Below are positions 1 through 10,608 of a DNA stretch of 64,000 nucleotides, one piece after another (positions within the stretch are counted from its first letter, which is position 1; the number at the start of each line of letters is the position of its first letter). The position numbers and the translations under genes are program-made. This stretch comes from Phocoena phocoena. Taxonomy: Eukaryota > Chordata > Mammalia > Artiodactyla > Phocoenidae. A model generated the notes under the pieces. It made no database searches, was not told where the DNA came from, and was given only the letters and a program-made list of their open reading frames with translations. The stretch covers positions 134,566,281-134,630,280 of the forward strand of contig NC_089222.1 in assembly GCF_963924675.1 (NCBI RefSeq). Reading direction: 5' to 3'.

Positions 1-195
1 TCTTAGGTTAGCCCTCGGGTTTCCATAGCCGTCATGGCAATGCGGTCTCTGATATGCCCTTTGCTTGCACCACCCTCTCCTCTGGATCTTCCAAGCTTTC
101 CCACTTTGACACATTTTCTATTCCTTTAAAATGCTGTTCTTTGCCAGGTGATAGCACCTAAGGCACTCATACTTTCTACTCAGTTGAAGTGTTGG

Positions 196-684
196 TGTAT
201 TCGTTTCCTGGGGCTGACATAACAAAGTATCACAAATGGGGTGACTTAAACAACAAATTTATTCTCTCATATTTCTGGAGGCTGGAAGTCTGAGATCAAG
301 GTGTCTGCGGGGTTGGTTCCTTCTGGAGACTATGAGAGAAGGATTTTCTCCAGTCTGCCCTCCCAGATTCTCATGGTTTGCCATCAGTCTTTGGTGTTCT
401 TAGACTTGTAGACTCATCACTCCAATCCTCCACCTTCACACACATTCTCCCTGTGTCTCTTTCCTCTGTGTGTGTCTCTGTGTGTTTGTGTGTGTGTGTA
501 TGTGTGTCTAAATTCCCCCTTTTTATAAGGACGTTGGTCATATTGGATGAGGGCTTGCCCTAATGACTCCATTTTAACTTGATCACCTTTATAAAGATGC
601 TGTTTCCAAGTAAGGTCACATCCTAAGTCCTGGGGGTTAAGATGTCACCATATCTTTTTGGAGGCACACAATTCAACCCATAAA
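196..684 (-). mobile_element. MaLR LTR (MLT1-like), antisense
   Basis: The left edge reads 'tgtattcgtttcctggggct' and the right edge 'attcaacccataaa'. Between them are the usual landmarks of a reversed MLT1 LTR: 'acttaaacaacaaatttatt', 'ggaggctggaagtctgagat', 'ataaggacgttggtcatatt' and 'ccaagtaaggtcacatcct'. It is a near full-length solo LTR with no internal retroviral sequence beside it. A TG-rich microsatellite has expanded inside it. The class is well supported; the subfamily is not assigned. Confidence 0.8.
466..508. repeat. (TG)n microsatellite, imperfect
   Basis: An interrupted TG run lies inside the MaLR LTR, at the place where the family consensus already has a short 'ctgtgtgtctgtgtc' stretch. 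It is therefore an expansion of LTR sequence and not a separate insertion. Confidence 0.8.
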
Positions 685-1971
685 AGTTGGTCAGCTGAGT
701 GGCACCGTTACATTTTAACAGAGGCTTCTGCATCTCCACTTGTAGGAGTATCTGAGCTATTTAATAAGGAGGGAACCCATTCTCCCCTCCCCATTCTGAG
801 CCCAGGGTGCATGCCCCTCGGTCACCTGTCACGGGAGCTGTTTTCTCGGTGTATCACAGGACAAGGCCAGACCTCAAAGCTCCATTGACATTCAGAGATT
901 CATACTCCCTCGTCTCTACAGAAACCTCATGGGACCAGTGTTGAATTATTGCTTTTTAAGAAGTATAGTCTGAAGCAGGACAAGTATGTCTAAGGAGAAG
1001 GCTGTGGACCTGAAACCAGTGGGCAGTGACGGTTGTTTTCAACCAGAAAAGAAGCTGGTGATAAATATTAACAACATAGAAAATGTTCCGGAAATCAGGC
1101 CAGCAAAACTTAGGCAGGAGTGTCAGGTACAGCTTCGTATAAATGCTTCTTGTTGTCATTAATCCCAATTTTAATTTCTAGCCTTATTAAAGACTTAAGG
1201 CTTTATCTCCATGTCTTCCCCCTGGAAGACCAGATGCATGTAATGATCTTTATCTCTGTAATTTTCCCAGTGGTCACAGTGTCTGTGCTCCTTAATCTTT
1301 TACATGTGGATTAATGAGCGCTGGGAAACTCCGTCTTTGTCCCCCTGATGAGTCCCAGCGACAAGCTCTGTGGATTCAGCATCGTTTCTCGGAGCTAGAT
1401 TTTTACCATGAAAACAAATATTGCAGGGGAGGGGGCCAAATACCCATTTGCTGACCTGGGTCACAACAGAATCCAGTGTCACCGCTTCTATGTCTCCTTA
1501 TGAATGTGTTTACATTCCACCCATGGACGTTGTCTGGACACCTGTCCCAATTACAAATATCCACCATATCCACAGTATCACAGAATAACAGGGAAAGGAC
1601 CATGATCATAGAAGTAGAGTCTTAAGGCCAAAATTGACCTCAGAGATGATTTAATCCAGACTGCCTCAAATAAAACAAAACAGAACAGAACAAAATACCA
1701 GAGAGGTTGTGTGATTTTCTGAAGGACACACAAGGAGTTTCTGAAAGAGACAATTCAGCCTTAATCTAATACCCCATTGACTGTAGCCTAATGACCTATT
1801 TGCAACCAAGGGTGAATATTTGTTTTGCATCTGCTTTAAGAACCTGTGAAAAATTAGGGGATTAAAATGTCAGATATCTGCCAGGGACATGTTCTTATGT
1901 TATGAGAAGAGCAGAAATCTTGATAAATGTGTACTTTAATATATACTTTGCAAGGAGGAAGGCTTAACATC
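685..1971. other. Non-genic interval, mostly unique sequence
   Basis: I see no exon, RNA gene or recent repeat here. Around 1620-1760 the text 'aaaattgacctcagagatga' followed by 'gaaggacacacaaggag' resembles a worn ancient mammalian repeat, but too weakly to name. An 'aaaca'-rich stretch sits at 1667-1700. Confidence 0.5.
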
Positions 1972-2238
1972 AATATTATTCTTCTTCCCTAATGCAATAT
2001 TGTATATCAACTATACTTTTTTTTTTACATCTTTATTGGAGTATACTTGCTTTACAATGGTGTGTTAGTTTCTGCTTTATAACAAAGTGAATCAGTTATA
2101 CATATACATATGTTCCCATATCTCTTCCCTCTTGCGTCTCCCTCCCTCCCACGCTCCCTATCCCACCCCTCCAGGCGGTCACAAAGCACCAAGCTGTACT
2201 TGAATGAAAAAAAAGAAAAAAATATTATTGTTCTTCCC
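1972..2238. mobile_element. Composite/inverted L1 3'-end insertion
   Basis: An 18-bp direct repeat (aatattattcttcttccc at 1972-1989; one mismatch at 2221-2238) brackets the insert. Inside, in order, are 'attgtatatcaactatac', which matches the sense-strand end of cetartiodactyl L1; then poly(T) and about 170 bp of L1 3' end in antisense ('catctttattggagtat' to 'cacaaagcaccaagctgt'); then an A-rich tail. Sense and antisense L1 pieces within one target-site duplication suggest an inversion during reverse transcription or an insertion within an insertion. Confidence 0.7.
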
Positions 2239-2372
2239 CATCAAAAAAAAAAATCCATTTGAGGACATTCCAAAGAATGTAAATAATAGGTGACCTAGTT
2301 TTTTAGAGAGGATGTCATGCATTTGAACAGGGAAGTAGCAAAAAATAACTTTTAAAGTACACCATTACACTA

Positions 2373-2568
2373 CTATATATAAAATAGATAACTAATAAGG
2401 ACCTACTGTATAGCATAGGGAACTCTACTCAATACTCTGTAATGGCCTATATGAGAAAAGATTCTAAAAAAGAGTGGATATATGTATATGTATAACTGAT
2501 TCACTTTGCTGTACACCTGAAACTAACACAACATTGTAAATCAACTATGCTCGAATAAAAATAAAGTA
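2373..2568 (+). mobile_element. L1 3' end, 5'-truncated
   Basis: The sense-strand tail of a cetartiodactyl L1 carries 'ctactgtatagcataggg', 'gattcactttgctgtacacc' and 'attgtaaatcaactatgctc', then an A-rich end 'aataaaaataaag'. Only the 3' UTR remains. The flanks share a weak possible target-site duplication (taaagt). Confidence 0.85.
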
Positions 2569-3195
2569 TATGATTAGTAAAAGGCAGGGTATATGCATGC
2601 TTTTGGAATTAAAAGAAACAAGAATGTTTTAAGAGCTTTATTGTGGTTATTCATGATGCATTGGCCACAGTTAAAAGTATCTGGGATTTAGATGAAGCCC
2701 CTACCTTTCTTGCTCCCCTAAGCTACTGAGGGATGGGGGTATTGTCATGGGTACTACGAAGTTTCTAGAAGAAAGTTGGTTCTCACCTGTGCATGGAGCT
2801 GATGATATCTACAGGGAATTTCCCTAAGGACAAAAAGGATAGTGGTGATAAAGCAGTTGGAATTTTACCAGTAGGAAAAGAACATGATACAGAAAGTACA
2901 AATTAGGATGTAGGATTACGAACAGTGCATTTTATAAATAGGAAAGAGTTTGGTTCAAAGAGGACAACTTGGAGGCTAGGTTTTCACTGGTTGGTTTGTC
3001 TTTCTTGAGTCAGAGTAAGAAGGCTGAACACTGGGGTGAAAAGGAGTGGCAGAAATGAGTGGGTGGGACCTTGGTTTGGAGGGCTGTAGAAGCAGCAGTG
3101 CTGAAGGCTTATGTAGAGTTGTGTGTTTGAAGACGTGACGACTTTGGCCTCCCCAGTCTTCATTTTGAGTTGACTGTTTTATACAGCTGCAGCCT
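2569..3195. other. Non-genic interval
   Basis: No gene or recognisable repeat is seen. The sequence is A/G-rich (for example around 2820-3060) and every frame is short. Confidence 0.5.
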
Positions 3196-3418
3196 GGTGG
3201 CCAGAAACATGAGCCTCACCTTCAGATAAACCTGGTTCAAATCATGCCCCACTCTATTCGCATGTGGCGTTGGATGAGTCACTTAAATTCTCTAAGCCTC
3301 AGTTTTCTCAGCTATAAAATGGGGCTAATCATATGCACCTCGTAGAGCTGTAAGAGTTCATGGGATAATGGATGTGAAGCACTTTGTACTGCACCTGACA
3401 CATAGTAATTGATGGCAA
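3196..3418 (+). mobile_element. MIR SINE
   Basis: Nearly full MIR body: 'tgagcctcaccttcagataa', 'gttggatgagtcacttaaat', 'cctcagttttctcagctata', 'aaatggggctaatcata', then 'gaagcactttgtactgcacc' and 'acacatagtaa'. The core region and 3' part are in normal order. Confidence 0.85.
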
Positions 3419-3513
3419 TTATGACTATTATTACTAATAAGAAAAAAATGTTCTTTAAAATTCTTTAAAGTGAATGGAATAATGTTTGTTTGTTTCAAAA
3501 ATTGTTATTATGG

Positions 3514-3718
3514 GGCTTCCCTGGTGGCGTAGTAGTTGAGAGTCTGCCTGCCGATGCAGGGAACACGGGTTCGTGCCCCGGTCCGGGAAGATCCCACATG
3601 CTGCAGAGCGGCTGGGCCCGTGAGCCATGGCCGCTGAGCCTGCGCGTCCGGAGCCTGTGCTCCGCAACGGGAGAGGCCACAAGAGTGAGAGGCCCGCGTA
3701 CCGCAAAAAAAAAAAAAA
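3514..3718 (+). mobile_element. CHR-1-type cetacean SINE
   Basis: Full-length tRNA-derived SINE. It has the head 'gcttccctggtggcg', a B-box-like 'ggttcgtgcc', the body 'agatcccacatgctgcagag' and 'gtaccgc' plus poly(A). A 13-bp target-site duplication flanks it: attgttattatgg at 3501-3513 and attgtcattatgg at 3719-3731, with one difference. Long frames on both strands through it come from the SINE and are not genes. Confidence 0.95.
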
Positions 3719-3731
3719 ATTGTCATTATGG

Positions 3732-4630
3732 ATTTTATGGGTTGGCTATTTGCCCTGCTTATGGAATCAGGGGCATTTCCTGCCTCTTTAAGCAGATGAA
3801 ATAAGACTTGCCCCCCAAGTTGCCATGGGGCACTGCATCCCCGGTCTTTTGTTCTCCCTACCTACCCAAGGGACTTCCATTCCAGGCTCCTTCTCCCTAA
3901 ATGACAGATTCACACATACAGCAATCCATTTCTTGGAACTATCTGGAAGCTTACCATCATACTTTTCCTATACAGAGCAGGCTGTTGTGATTTCTTAAGT
4001 TAAATATCGTGTGATTCAAAGGAAACAATGGAAGTCAACAAACAATATCCAGAAAAAGGGCAGCAATGGCCCTACTCTCATCTGTGTAGCCAGACAGGGA
4101 CTGCGGTCTGACATCCAACTCTGAGGCACCCACGTGACAGGGGATGCAAAAGACATGGAACACGTGCAAAGGAGAAGAGCTGGTGTGCTCAGGGGGAGCA
4201 GAAGCTGTGTTACAAGAGAGACATTTTTTTGGTTAAAATGGTAAATTTTACGTTGTGTATATTTCACCACACACACACACACACAAACAAACAAACAATG
4301 ACAACCTAGCTGATATGGAAAACATCAAAAACCACCACTGTGAATAGGCCTCCTTGACTTTAAGTGCCTGGAGATTAAGGGTCCAGGAGTTAAACTTCAG
4401 TAACTCCCTGTAACTCAGTAACTCAGCTGAAAGGAGCGGGATGGAAAACTGAGGGAAGAAAAGACACAAGGACACACTACAGTACCTCCTAGTAGTTGAA
4501 AGGCTGTCATGGGGAAGGTAGATTGGATAAGGACGACCTCACAAGGAGCATATGCCGTCAGTAGGTGTAAGCTCTAAAGAGAGATTTTGGGTTTGTTACA
4601 AAAAAGAATTGTCCAAAGATGGAATCAGTG
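3732..4630. other. Non-genic interval with a small CA/CAAA repeat
   Basis: No gene is seen. A (CA)n followed by (CAAA)n tract lies at about 4267-4297. The text before it (4205-4266, 'ggttaaaatggtaaattt') resembles a worn L1M 3' end on the plus strand. Confidence 0.5.
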
Positions 4631-4631
4631 C

Positions 4632-4736
4632 TTCAGAAGAGTGGATATATGTATACATATAACTGATTCACTTTGTTGTACACCTGAAACTAACACAACA
4701 TTGTAAATCAACTACGCTCCAATAAAATTTTAAAAA
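4632..4736 (+). mobile_element. L1 3' end, short
   Basis: About 105 bp of L1 3' UTR in sense orientation: 'gtggatatatgtatacat', 'gattcactttgttgtacacc', 'ctacgctccaataaaatttt'. It is heavily 5'-truncated. Confidence 0.85.
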
Positions 4737-4764
4737 ATATATGTACTCAAAGAAAAAAAAGAAG

Positions 4765-5234
4765 TGTAATAGTTAGGGTTCTCCAGAGAAACAGAAACAA
4801 TAGGCTCTTTCTATATCATCTATATCTACCTGTATAATGAGATTTATTATAAGCAGTTAGCTTATGCAATTATGGAGGCTGAGAAATCCCACAATTGTCA
4901 TCTGCAAGTTGGAGACCCAGGGGAGCTGGTGGTGTAAATTCCAGTCACATGCTAAGGTCTGAGAACCAGGAAGGCTGATGGTGTAAGTTCCAGTCCCAGG
5001 GCAGGCAGAGAGAGAGAATTCAACCTTCCTCAGCCTTTTTGTTCTACTTGGGTCCTCAAAGGGTTGGATGACGCCCACCCACAATGCGAGGGCAATCAGC
5101 TTTACTCGGTCTGTCAACTCCAAAGCTAATCTCTTCTGGGAACACCCTCACAGGCACACTCAGAAATAGTGTGTAACCAGATATCTGAGCATCCCATTGT
5201 CCGAGCAACAGGACACATTGAATTAATCATCACA
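4765..5234 (-). mobile_element. MaLR/ERVL-type LTR, antisense
   Basis: The left edge is 'tgtaatagttagggttctcc' and the right edge 'ttaatcatcaca'. It contains 'tttattataagcagttagct', 'attatggaggctgagaaatc', and two tandem variants of a 'ggtgtaa(a/g)ttccagtc' module (near 4932 and 4980), a known arrangement in this LTR type. It is an apparent solo LTR; the subfamily is not assigned. Confidence 0.75.
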
Positions 5235-5436
5235 TGAGGGCTGTGGAGTGATTTTCCTGTTCCTGGAAGTATGTAAGTCTCGACGACATGGTTTCTTGAC
5301 TGGACCAAGAGGGAGGGGACGAAGGCATTAGATGGGAGGTCTAGATGGTCCAAGAGGCCTTTTCTATCCTGTGTGGATAACGTACCTAACCCACCACCAT
5401 ATTCCCCACTCTGTATGGAAATCCAAGCCACCTCTC

Positions 5437-5806
5437 TATGAGTTCTGTGAGGCTGCCAAAAAAAAGGACTAAAAGCCACAGAAATGTATTGCCCTACAGC
5501 TCTGGAGGCCAAAATTCTGAGATCAGTTGTTGGCAGTGCCACATCCTCTGAAGGCTCTGGGGGAATCCTTCCTCTCCTCTTTCAGCTCCTGGGCACCCCT
5601 GACATCCCTTGGCTTGTGGCTGCATCACTCCAATCTCTGCCTGCATCTTGACAAGACATCTCTGTGTCCTCTCCTCTTCCTATAAAGACACAGTCACTGG
5701 CTTTAGGGACCATCCTAAAGCCAATACGATATCTTGAGATCGTTAACTATATCCTGAGGTTCTGGATGCACATGAATTTTGGGAGGATGCTATTCAACCC
5801 ACTCCA
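5437..5806 (-). mobile_element. MaLR LTR (MLT1-like), antisense
   Basis: Diverged reversed MLT1: 'gagttctgtgaggctgcc', 'agaaatgtattgccctacag', 'ctggaggccaaaattctgag', 'cttggcttgtggctgcatca', ending near 'tattcaacccactcc'. It lies about 200 bp from the preceding LTR in the same orientation. The two belong to different subfamilies, so they are not the two LTRs of one provirus. Confidence 0.7.
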
Positions 5807-5839
5807 CCCTCATTTTGGATTATTTCCTTTGTCTTTTAG

Positions 5840-6368
5840 TCAGAATATCTGATAAAAGATGTTGCTGCTATTTCTTTTCCTGGTAATTTGTCTGGGACAT
5901 TTTGCCGAACATAAACAACCTCTACCTTAAAGATTCAGTTTGAATTAGAATCCGCTTTCAGGAGATGTCAGGAGGAAATAAGGTCTTTTTTGAACTCACC
6001 TTAGGAAGGATGAAACCGTGAGAGGATCAGATGGGCTTGCTTGTGATAGGCCGGGTATGTACGATGCCTAATGGTCCTGAGCACACCATTCCACAGGGGC
6101 TGGGGTGGCCATCTTCTTCCAAATGGCAGGGCTCAGGAATTAAGCAGTGGGAGCTTCCGCTTAGAGGCAATGCATTTCTTCATTCATTTTATATGTACAG
6201 ATGACCGAGGACCCCTTATGTGTATAAAGACTGAAGGTGTCTTCTTTTTCTTTTCTTTTCTTTTTTTTGGTTTTGTTTTGTTCCTAGAGGATCATGGCTG
6301 CAGTTGAAACCTCTCTCCAAATATACAGCTGCTAGAGCTTTTGCAGCAATGAGTGACATTTAGAAATT
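5840..6368. other. Non-genic interval
   Basis: No gene is seen. A pyrimidine tract (ctttt/tttgg/ttttg) lies at about 6240-6283. Confidence 0.5.
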
Positions 6369-7150
6369 GTTTTTCCTCCAGCTTTATTAAGATATAATTG
6401 ACACAAAACAGTGTTTTAGTTTCAGGTGTACAACAATGATTTGCTATGTATCAAATAACCACAATACTTTTAGTTCACATGCATTATCTCACATGGTTAC
6501 ATTTTTTTGTGTGTGTGTGTGATGAGAACTTTTAAGAGCTACTCTCCTAGCAACTTTCAAATACACACCGGCCACCCCTCCAAGTCAAAAATCCACGTAT
6601 AACTTGATAGTCATGCCTCCGTATCCACATGTGTGGATTCGGTCAACCACGGATCGTGTAGTACTGTACATATTTATTGATAAAAGTCTTCATATAAATA
6701 GACCAGTACAGTTCAAAGCCATGTTGCTCCAGGGTCAACTGCACAATACAATATTGTTAACTACAGTCACCATGCTGTTCATTACAGTCCCAGAATTTAT
6801 TTCTCTTATATCAATAACTAGACCTTTGTACCTTTTGACCCCCTTCACCCGTTTCCCCACCCCCCATCTCTGGCAACTATATCTGTATGTATATCCATCT
6901 ATATCTATACCTATATATATCTCCACATCTTCTTTATCCATTTAGCTGTCAGTGGACACTTAGGTTGTCTCCATTGGCTGTTGGAACTAATGCCACAATA
7001 AACAGAGGGCAGGGGGATGCAGATACCGCTTCAAGACAGTTATTTCATTTTCTTTGGATACATACCCAGAAGTGGAATTGCTGGATCATATGGTAGTTCA
7101 CTTTTTAACTTTCTGAGGGACTTCTATGCTGTTTTCCATGGTGACTGAAC
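6369..7150 (-). mobile_element. L1M remnant, antisense, interrupted
   Basis: Old L1M in reverse: 'cagctttattaagatataat', 'agtttcaggtgtacaacaat', 'taactacagtcaccatgctg', 'acacttaggttgtctccatt', 'gaagtggaattgctggatca'. It runs from the 3' UTR into the 3' part of ORF2, which is broken. A MER2-like DNA element splits it at 6568-6741. Confidence 0.85.
6568..6741 (-). mobile_element. MER2/Tigger-type DNA transposon, internally deleted
   Basis: Read in reverse it begins 'cagttgaccctggagcaaca' and continues 'tttgaactgtactggtcta' and 'atcaataaatatgtacagta', a MER2-type end. Its other side carries 'gtcaaaaatccacgtataac', the matching opposite terminal zone. The L1M text resumes on both sides ('caactttcaaatacaca' and 'caatacaatattgttaac'), so this element inserted into L1M and later lost its middle. 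Confidence 0.75.
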
Positions 7151-7224
7151 CATAAGTAACATTTTTTAAAATTGATTTAATTTCATGGGTTTTTAAAGGC
7201 TGCTCCATTGTTTCTGACTTTAGG

Positions 7225-7331
7225 ATAGGCTCGTTTTTTTCTATAAAGAGCCAGATAGTAAATATTTTACAGTTTTAGGGCTCTGTCACAACTACTCAAT
7301 TCTGTCTTTGTAGCACAAAAGCAGCTGTAGA
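7225..7331. mobile_element. hAT-type DNA transposon fragment
   Basis: 'ataaagagccagatagtaaa', 'tctgtcacaactactcaatt' and 'gtagcacaaaagcagctgta' match a widespread mammalian hAT non-autonomous element. Only one end remains and a CHR-1 SINE abuts it. Confidence 0.65.
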
Positions 7332-7540
7332 GGGCTTCCCTGGTCGCGCAGTGGTTGAGAGTCCGCCTGCCGATGCAGGGGACACGGGTTCGTGCCCCGG
7401 TCTGGAAAGATCCCACATGCCACGGAGCGGCTGGGCCCGTGAGCCATGGCTGCTGAGCCTGTGCGTCCGGAGCCTGCGCTCAGCAACAGCAGAGGCCACA
7501 ACAGTGAGAGGCCCACGTACCGCAAAAAAAAAAAAAAAAA
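7332..7540 (+). mobile_element. CHR-1-type cetacean SINE
   Basis: Full head 'gggcttccctggtcgcgcag', B-box-like 'gggttcgtgccccggtctgg', body and 'cacgtaccgc' plus a 17-A tail. It inserted directly after a hAT fragment. No clear target-site duplication is visible. Confidence 0.93.
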
Positions 7541-8025
7541 GATGTAAATTCTTACCTTGTGGACCATGCAAAACTAGACAGCAGGCCCTGGAAGGGCTTA
7601 TAGAATCTATGGAATCATTGCCCATCCAAGATGCAGAAAGGAAGGACAGAGCTCGGCTTCAGGAGCGACTACCACCTCCAGGGACCCTAGAAGTCCCAAG
7701 AACTTCTCCCTGCTTCTTGTCTCTGCTTCTTTCTTCTCTCATGTAGGAACCTCGATCACTGATGGCTTCTGAGCCTCATGTCTCATAGCTGTGGCTGTGG
7801 AGACTTGCTGAGCTGTCCCAGATCTATACATTTTGGAGCAGGGAGGTGCTGATCTATTTGGGTCGAGAGCCAGTTGAGAACAGATATCTGAGGCTGGCAG
7901 GTAGGGGGGCGGTAGGAACATGGTAGATCCCATGGGACTCCTAGAGGTGTGAAAAGCAGTTCTCAGACAAGTGGGAGTTTGGGGTGAACTAAGCAATTGT
8001 TGGCTTGCCCAATGGCTCATAAAAC

Positions 8026-8028
<3 letters not shown>
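7541..8028. other. Non-genic interval
   Basis: No exon signal. The plus frame that starts in the SINE at 7351 merely runs on into this sequence. Confidence 0.5.

Positions 8029-8069
<41 letters not shown>
8029..8069. repeat. (GT)20 microsatellite
   Basis: About twenty uninterrupted GT units. It is long and pure enough to be polymorphic. Confidence 0.97.
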
Positions 8070-8070
<1 letters not shown>

Positions 8071-8180
8071 TGGGTGAGATAAAACATCCATACATTATTA
8101 CAGGTTCCCAGAGTGTGTTCTAATAGGGTCTCTAGAGCATGTGCTGGCTCAATAATTGCATACACCAGCTTTTAAGCACT

Positions 8181-8815
8181 TGTAACTGAACAGGACCCTA
8201 TGGAGCCTTCCCAGAACAGGACCCCTGCCCCTACTGTCCTCCACCTGCCTCTTGTCTGTAGAAAAACTTTAGCCTCCCAGGCTTCCTCTAAGTTCCAAAG
8301 AGCAAATTTAATCAGAGAAGTGAGAAAATGCAGAAAGAAAGGAAAACAGTCAAGCAAGAAAAAATAATAATAGCTTGGCCATTAAACAAAGTCAAGTCCC
8401 TTTAGTTCCTCCTCAAGGGCCAAAGATAATACCCTGAGCCATATCTTTGAGCTGTTTTGCAGATACCGAAACCCCTGCCAGGTAGAAGAAGTTAACTGCA
8501 TGCTGCCCACAAGCACGCAGACCCCAGACCAGTTGGAACCAGAAGGCTGATGATGTTGACTCCCGATTGCCTCACCACCAGCCAATCAGAAGAATGTCCA
8601 CGAGCTGATCATGCAGCCCACACCCGTCTCCTTCACCCTGTCTTTAAAAACCTTTCCCTGAAAGCCATCAGGGAGTTCAGGTCTTTTGAGCACAAGCTGC
8701 CCATACTCCCTGCTTGGCCTTGCAATAAGCCTGCACCTTCCTTCGCCACGACCTGGTGTCAGTAGATTGACTTTACTACATGCAGGCAACTGGACCCACG
8801 TTTGGTTCGGTAACA
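8181..8815 (+). mobile_element. ERV1-type solo LTR
   Basis: A roughly 635-bp unit from 'tgtaactgaacaggacccta' to 'tttggttcggtaaca', that is TG...CA. In order it holds a U3-like region, 'ccaatcagaag' (CCAAT-like, near 8583), 'tctttaaaaacc' (TATA-like, near 8641), 'cttttgagcacaagctgccc', a poly(A)-signal-like 'gcaataagcctg' (near 8723) and a short end 'ctggtgtcagtagattga'. The arrangement is that of a gammaretrovirus-like (ERV1) LTR. No primer-binding site or gag follows, so it is a solo LTR. The flanks show no matching 4-bp duplication. Class confidence is good; the subfamily is unnamed. Confidence 0.75.
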
Positions 8816-9351
8816 GAGGACTGATTAACAACACTCCCAGAAAAAGAGGCTGCTGGAGCCATGCTGGGAAGATATGTTGACACCAGGTATTTTTCATTTG
8901 CAAGTTTAAATATTCCTCCTTGTTTGGGCCCAGGATTTGATAAGCATCTTTCATAGAAAACCTTTTTCTGTGTCTGTACCCAACATTTGCTCTCATTTCA
9001 GAGAGAAAATTTTAACGACTCCGCTCTTCTCACAGGGAAGTGGCTGCTCTTTTTGCAGAAGTTTAACTAATGGCTTCTCAGCAAGATCAGAGCAGACAGG
9101 TCACTACAATCTTCCAGAGGTCTTGCTCTCAGATATAAGCCAAAGGGGTGACAACACAGGGGAGGATGAGTGCGCTCAGGCGGCCAGCTGGCTGTGTGCC
9201 TGTTACCAGCCTGTTTGCTTGTTAGTCCCTGGAAAAGCATGGCGTTTCACAGTCTGATCAGAGGAACAAACCCACATGTACCAAACACTCTGCAACCAAA
9301 AGGCCAAGGGTGGGTTGTGAGGTAGTTTGTGCTAATCAGACTTTCTAAATT
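8816..9351. other. Non-genic interval
   Basis: Sequence between the ERV1 LTR and a CHR-1 SINE. No retroviral coding motif or exon is recognised. Confidence 0.5.
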
Positions 9352-9359
9352 TACACTTT

Positions 9360-9366
<7 letters not shown>

Positions 9367-9391
<25 letters not shown>

Positions 9392-9583
9392 GCGGTACGC
9401 GGGCTTCTCACTGTTGTGGCCTCTCCCGTTGAGGAGCACAGGCTCCGGACGCACAGGCTCAGCGGCCATAGCTCACGGGCCCAGCCGCTCCGTGGCATGT
9501 GGGACCTTCCCGGACCGGGGCACAAACCCGCGTCCCCTGTATCGGCAGGTGGACTCTCAACCACTGCGCCACCAGGGAAGCCC
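9367..9583 (-). mobile_element. CHR-1-type cetacean SINE, antisense
   Basis: Poly(T), 'gcggtacgcgggcttctcac', then the reversed body to 'caccagggaagccc'. A perfect 15-bp target-site duplication, tacacttttcctctt, lies at 9352-9366 and 9584-9598. Confidence 0.96.
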
Positions 9584-9894
9584 TACACTTTTCCTCTTCA
9601 TCCTTGACAGTATAAGTGGAATGCTGCCTCAGTTTTTGGTTGAACAGCACACAGAAAGCAGGAACATGAAGCACTCATGGGCCCATCATAGTGAGGTCTG
9701 TCTCTACAAAAATTATCTGCAGCCACTTGGGAGTAGGAATTGCGGTAAAGGGGAAAACTAAAATATTAACCAGACCAATCCATTCCAAAGCTATTGGGTG
9801 CCAATGGAAGAGAGTTCAGACCCACGTGAAGAGGGAGCAAAGTGCCTTTATGCCCACGTAATACCAAGGCAAATGCAACACACAACACACATAG

Positions 9895-10330
9895 CATCCT
9901 CATTCACTCACCAAATGTTAACTGAGGACCTAATATATGCCAAAGACTGTTGGAGGGGGAGCTGGGGTGGGTAGAAAGGATAAAATGATTAAGTGAAGTT
10001 CCCACCCTCAGGAGATAATCACACATGTGAGCCAGTAATTAGGATACGGTAGGATAAACAGTAAAAGAAGGGAAACCAATCAGGATGGGCTTCAGAGAGG
10101 AGGTGACATTTGACAGAGGTCCTGAGGGATGAATGCACTTTGCCAGGTGCAGAAGAAGAAAGGCTATTTCAGGCACAGCGTGTAGCAAGAGGTGAGAAAC
10201 AATCATGAGTTTTAACGGGTGGAGAATTGGTGAGTAATTCAGTGAAATGAGACTTGATGGTACCTGACGTGTACCTGAGGACACATGAGGGAAGTCTGGA
10301 TGGTTGGATTAGAGTCAGGCTGTACAGGGC
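9895..10330 (-). mobile_element. L2 LINE fragment, antisense
   Basis: 'caccaaatgttaactgagga', 'gagaggaggtgacatttgac', 'caggcacagcgtgtagcaag' and 'gctgtacagggccc' follow the reversed L2 ORF2/3'-end consensus in order. It is strongly diverged. Confidence 0.7.
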
Positions 10331-10535
10331 CCTGGGCACATACTAGCCATTCAATTAATATTTGCTCAAAGTTGAAAGATAGAAGAATAGCAAGCATGCA
10401 ATAGTAAAAATGATAATGACAATAAAAGTAAAAGCTATTTACTGAGGGCTTACCCATTGTTTTACAGATTTACAAGGTATCGGGAGAGAAATAAAGAATT
10501 ACAGAAATTCAACTACTTATTACATTATACTACAT

Positions 10536-10608
10536 CATATCTATCTATCTGTCTATCTATCATCTATCTATCAATTATCTATTTATTATCTATCTATTTA
10601 TCTACCTA
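10536..10608. repeat. (TATC)n microsatellite, imperfect
   Basis: Interrupted tetranucleotide tract with tctatcta units and TTTA/TTAT variants. Confidence 0.9.

Noticed and set aside
3514..3718. tRNA gene, because of A/B-box-like text
   Set aside because: The same text recurs in about ten copies with poly(A) tails and target-site duplications; it is the tRNA-derived head of a SINE.
5126..5542. 138-codon minus-strand frame
   Set aside because: It runs from one MaLR LTR through the spacer into another, so it is not a gene.
4765..5806. A provirus with two flanking LTRs
   Set aside because: The two LTRs are of different subfamilies and only about 200 bp apart, with no internal viral sequence.
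8816..9351. Internal ERV region downstream of the ERV1 LTR
   Set aside because: No primer-binding-site text and no gag/pol motifs; the LTR is solo.
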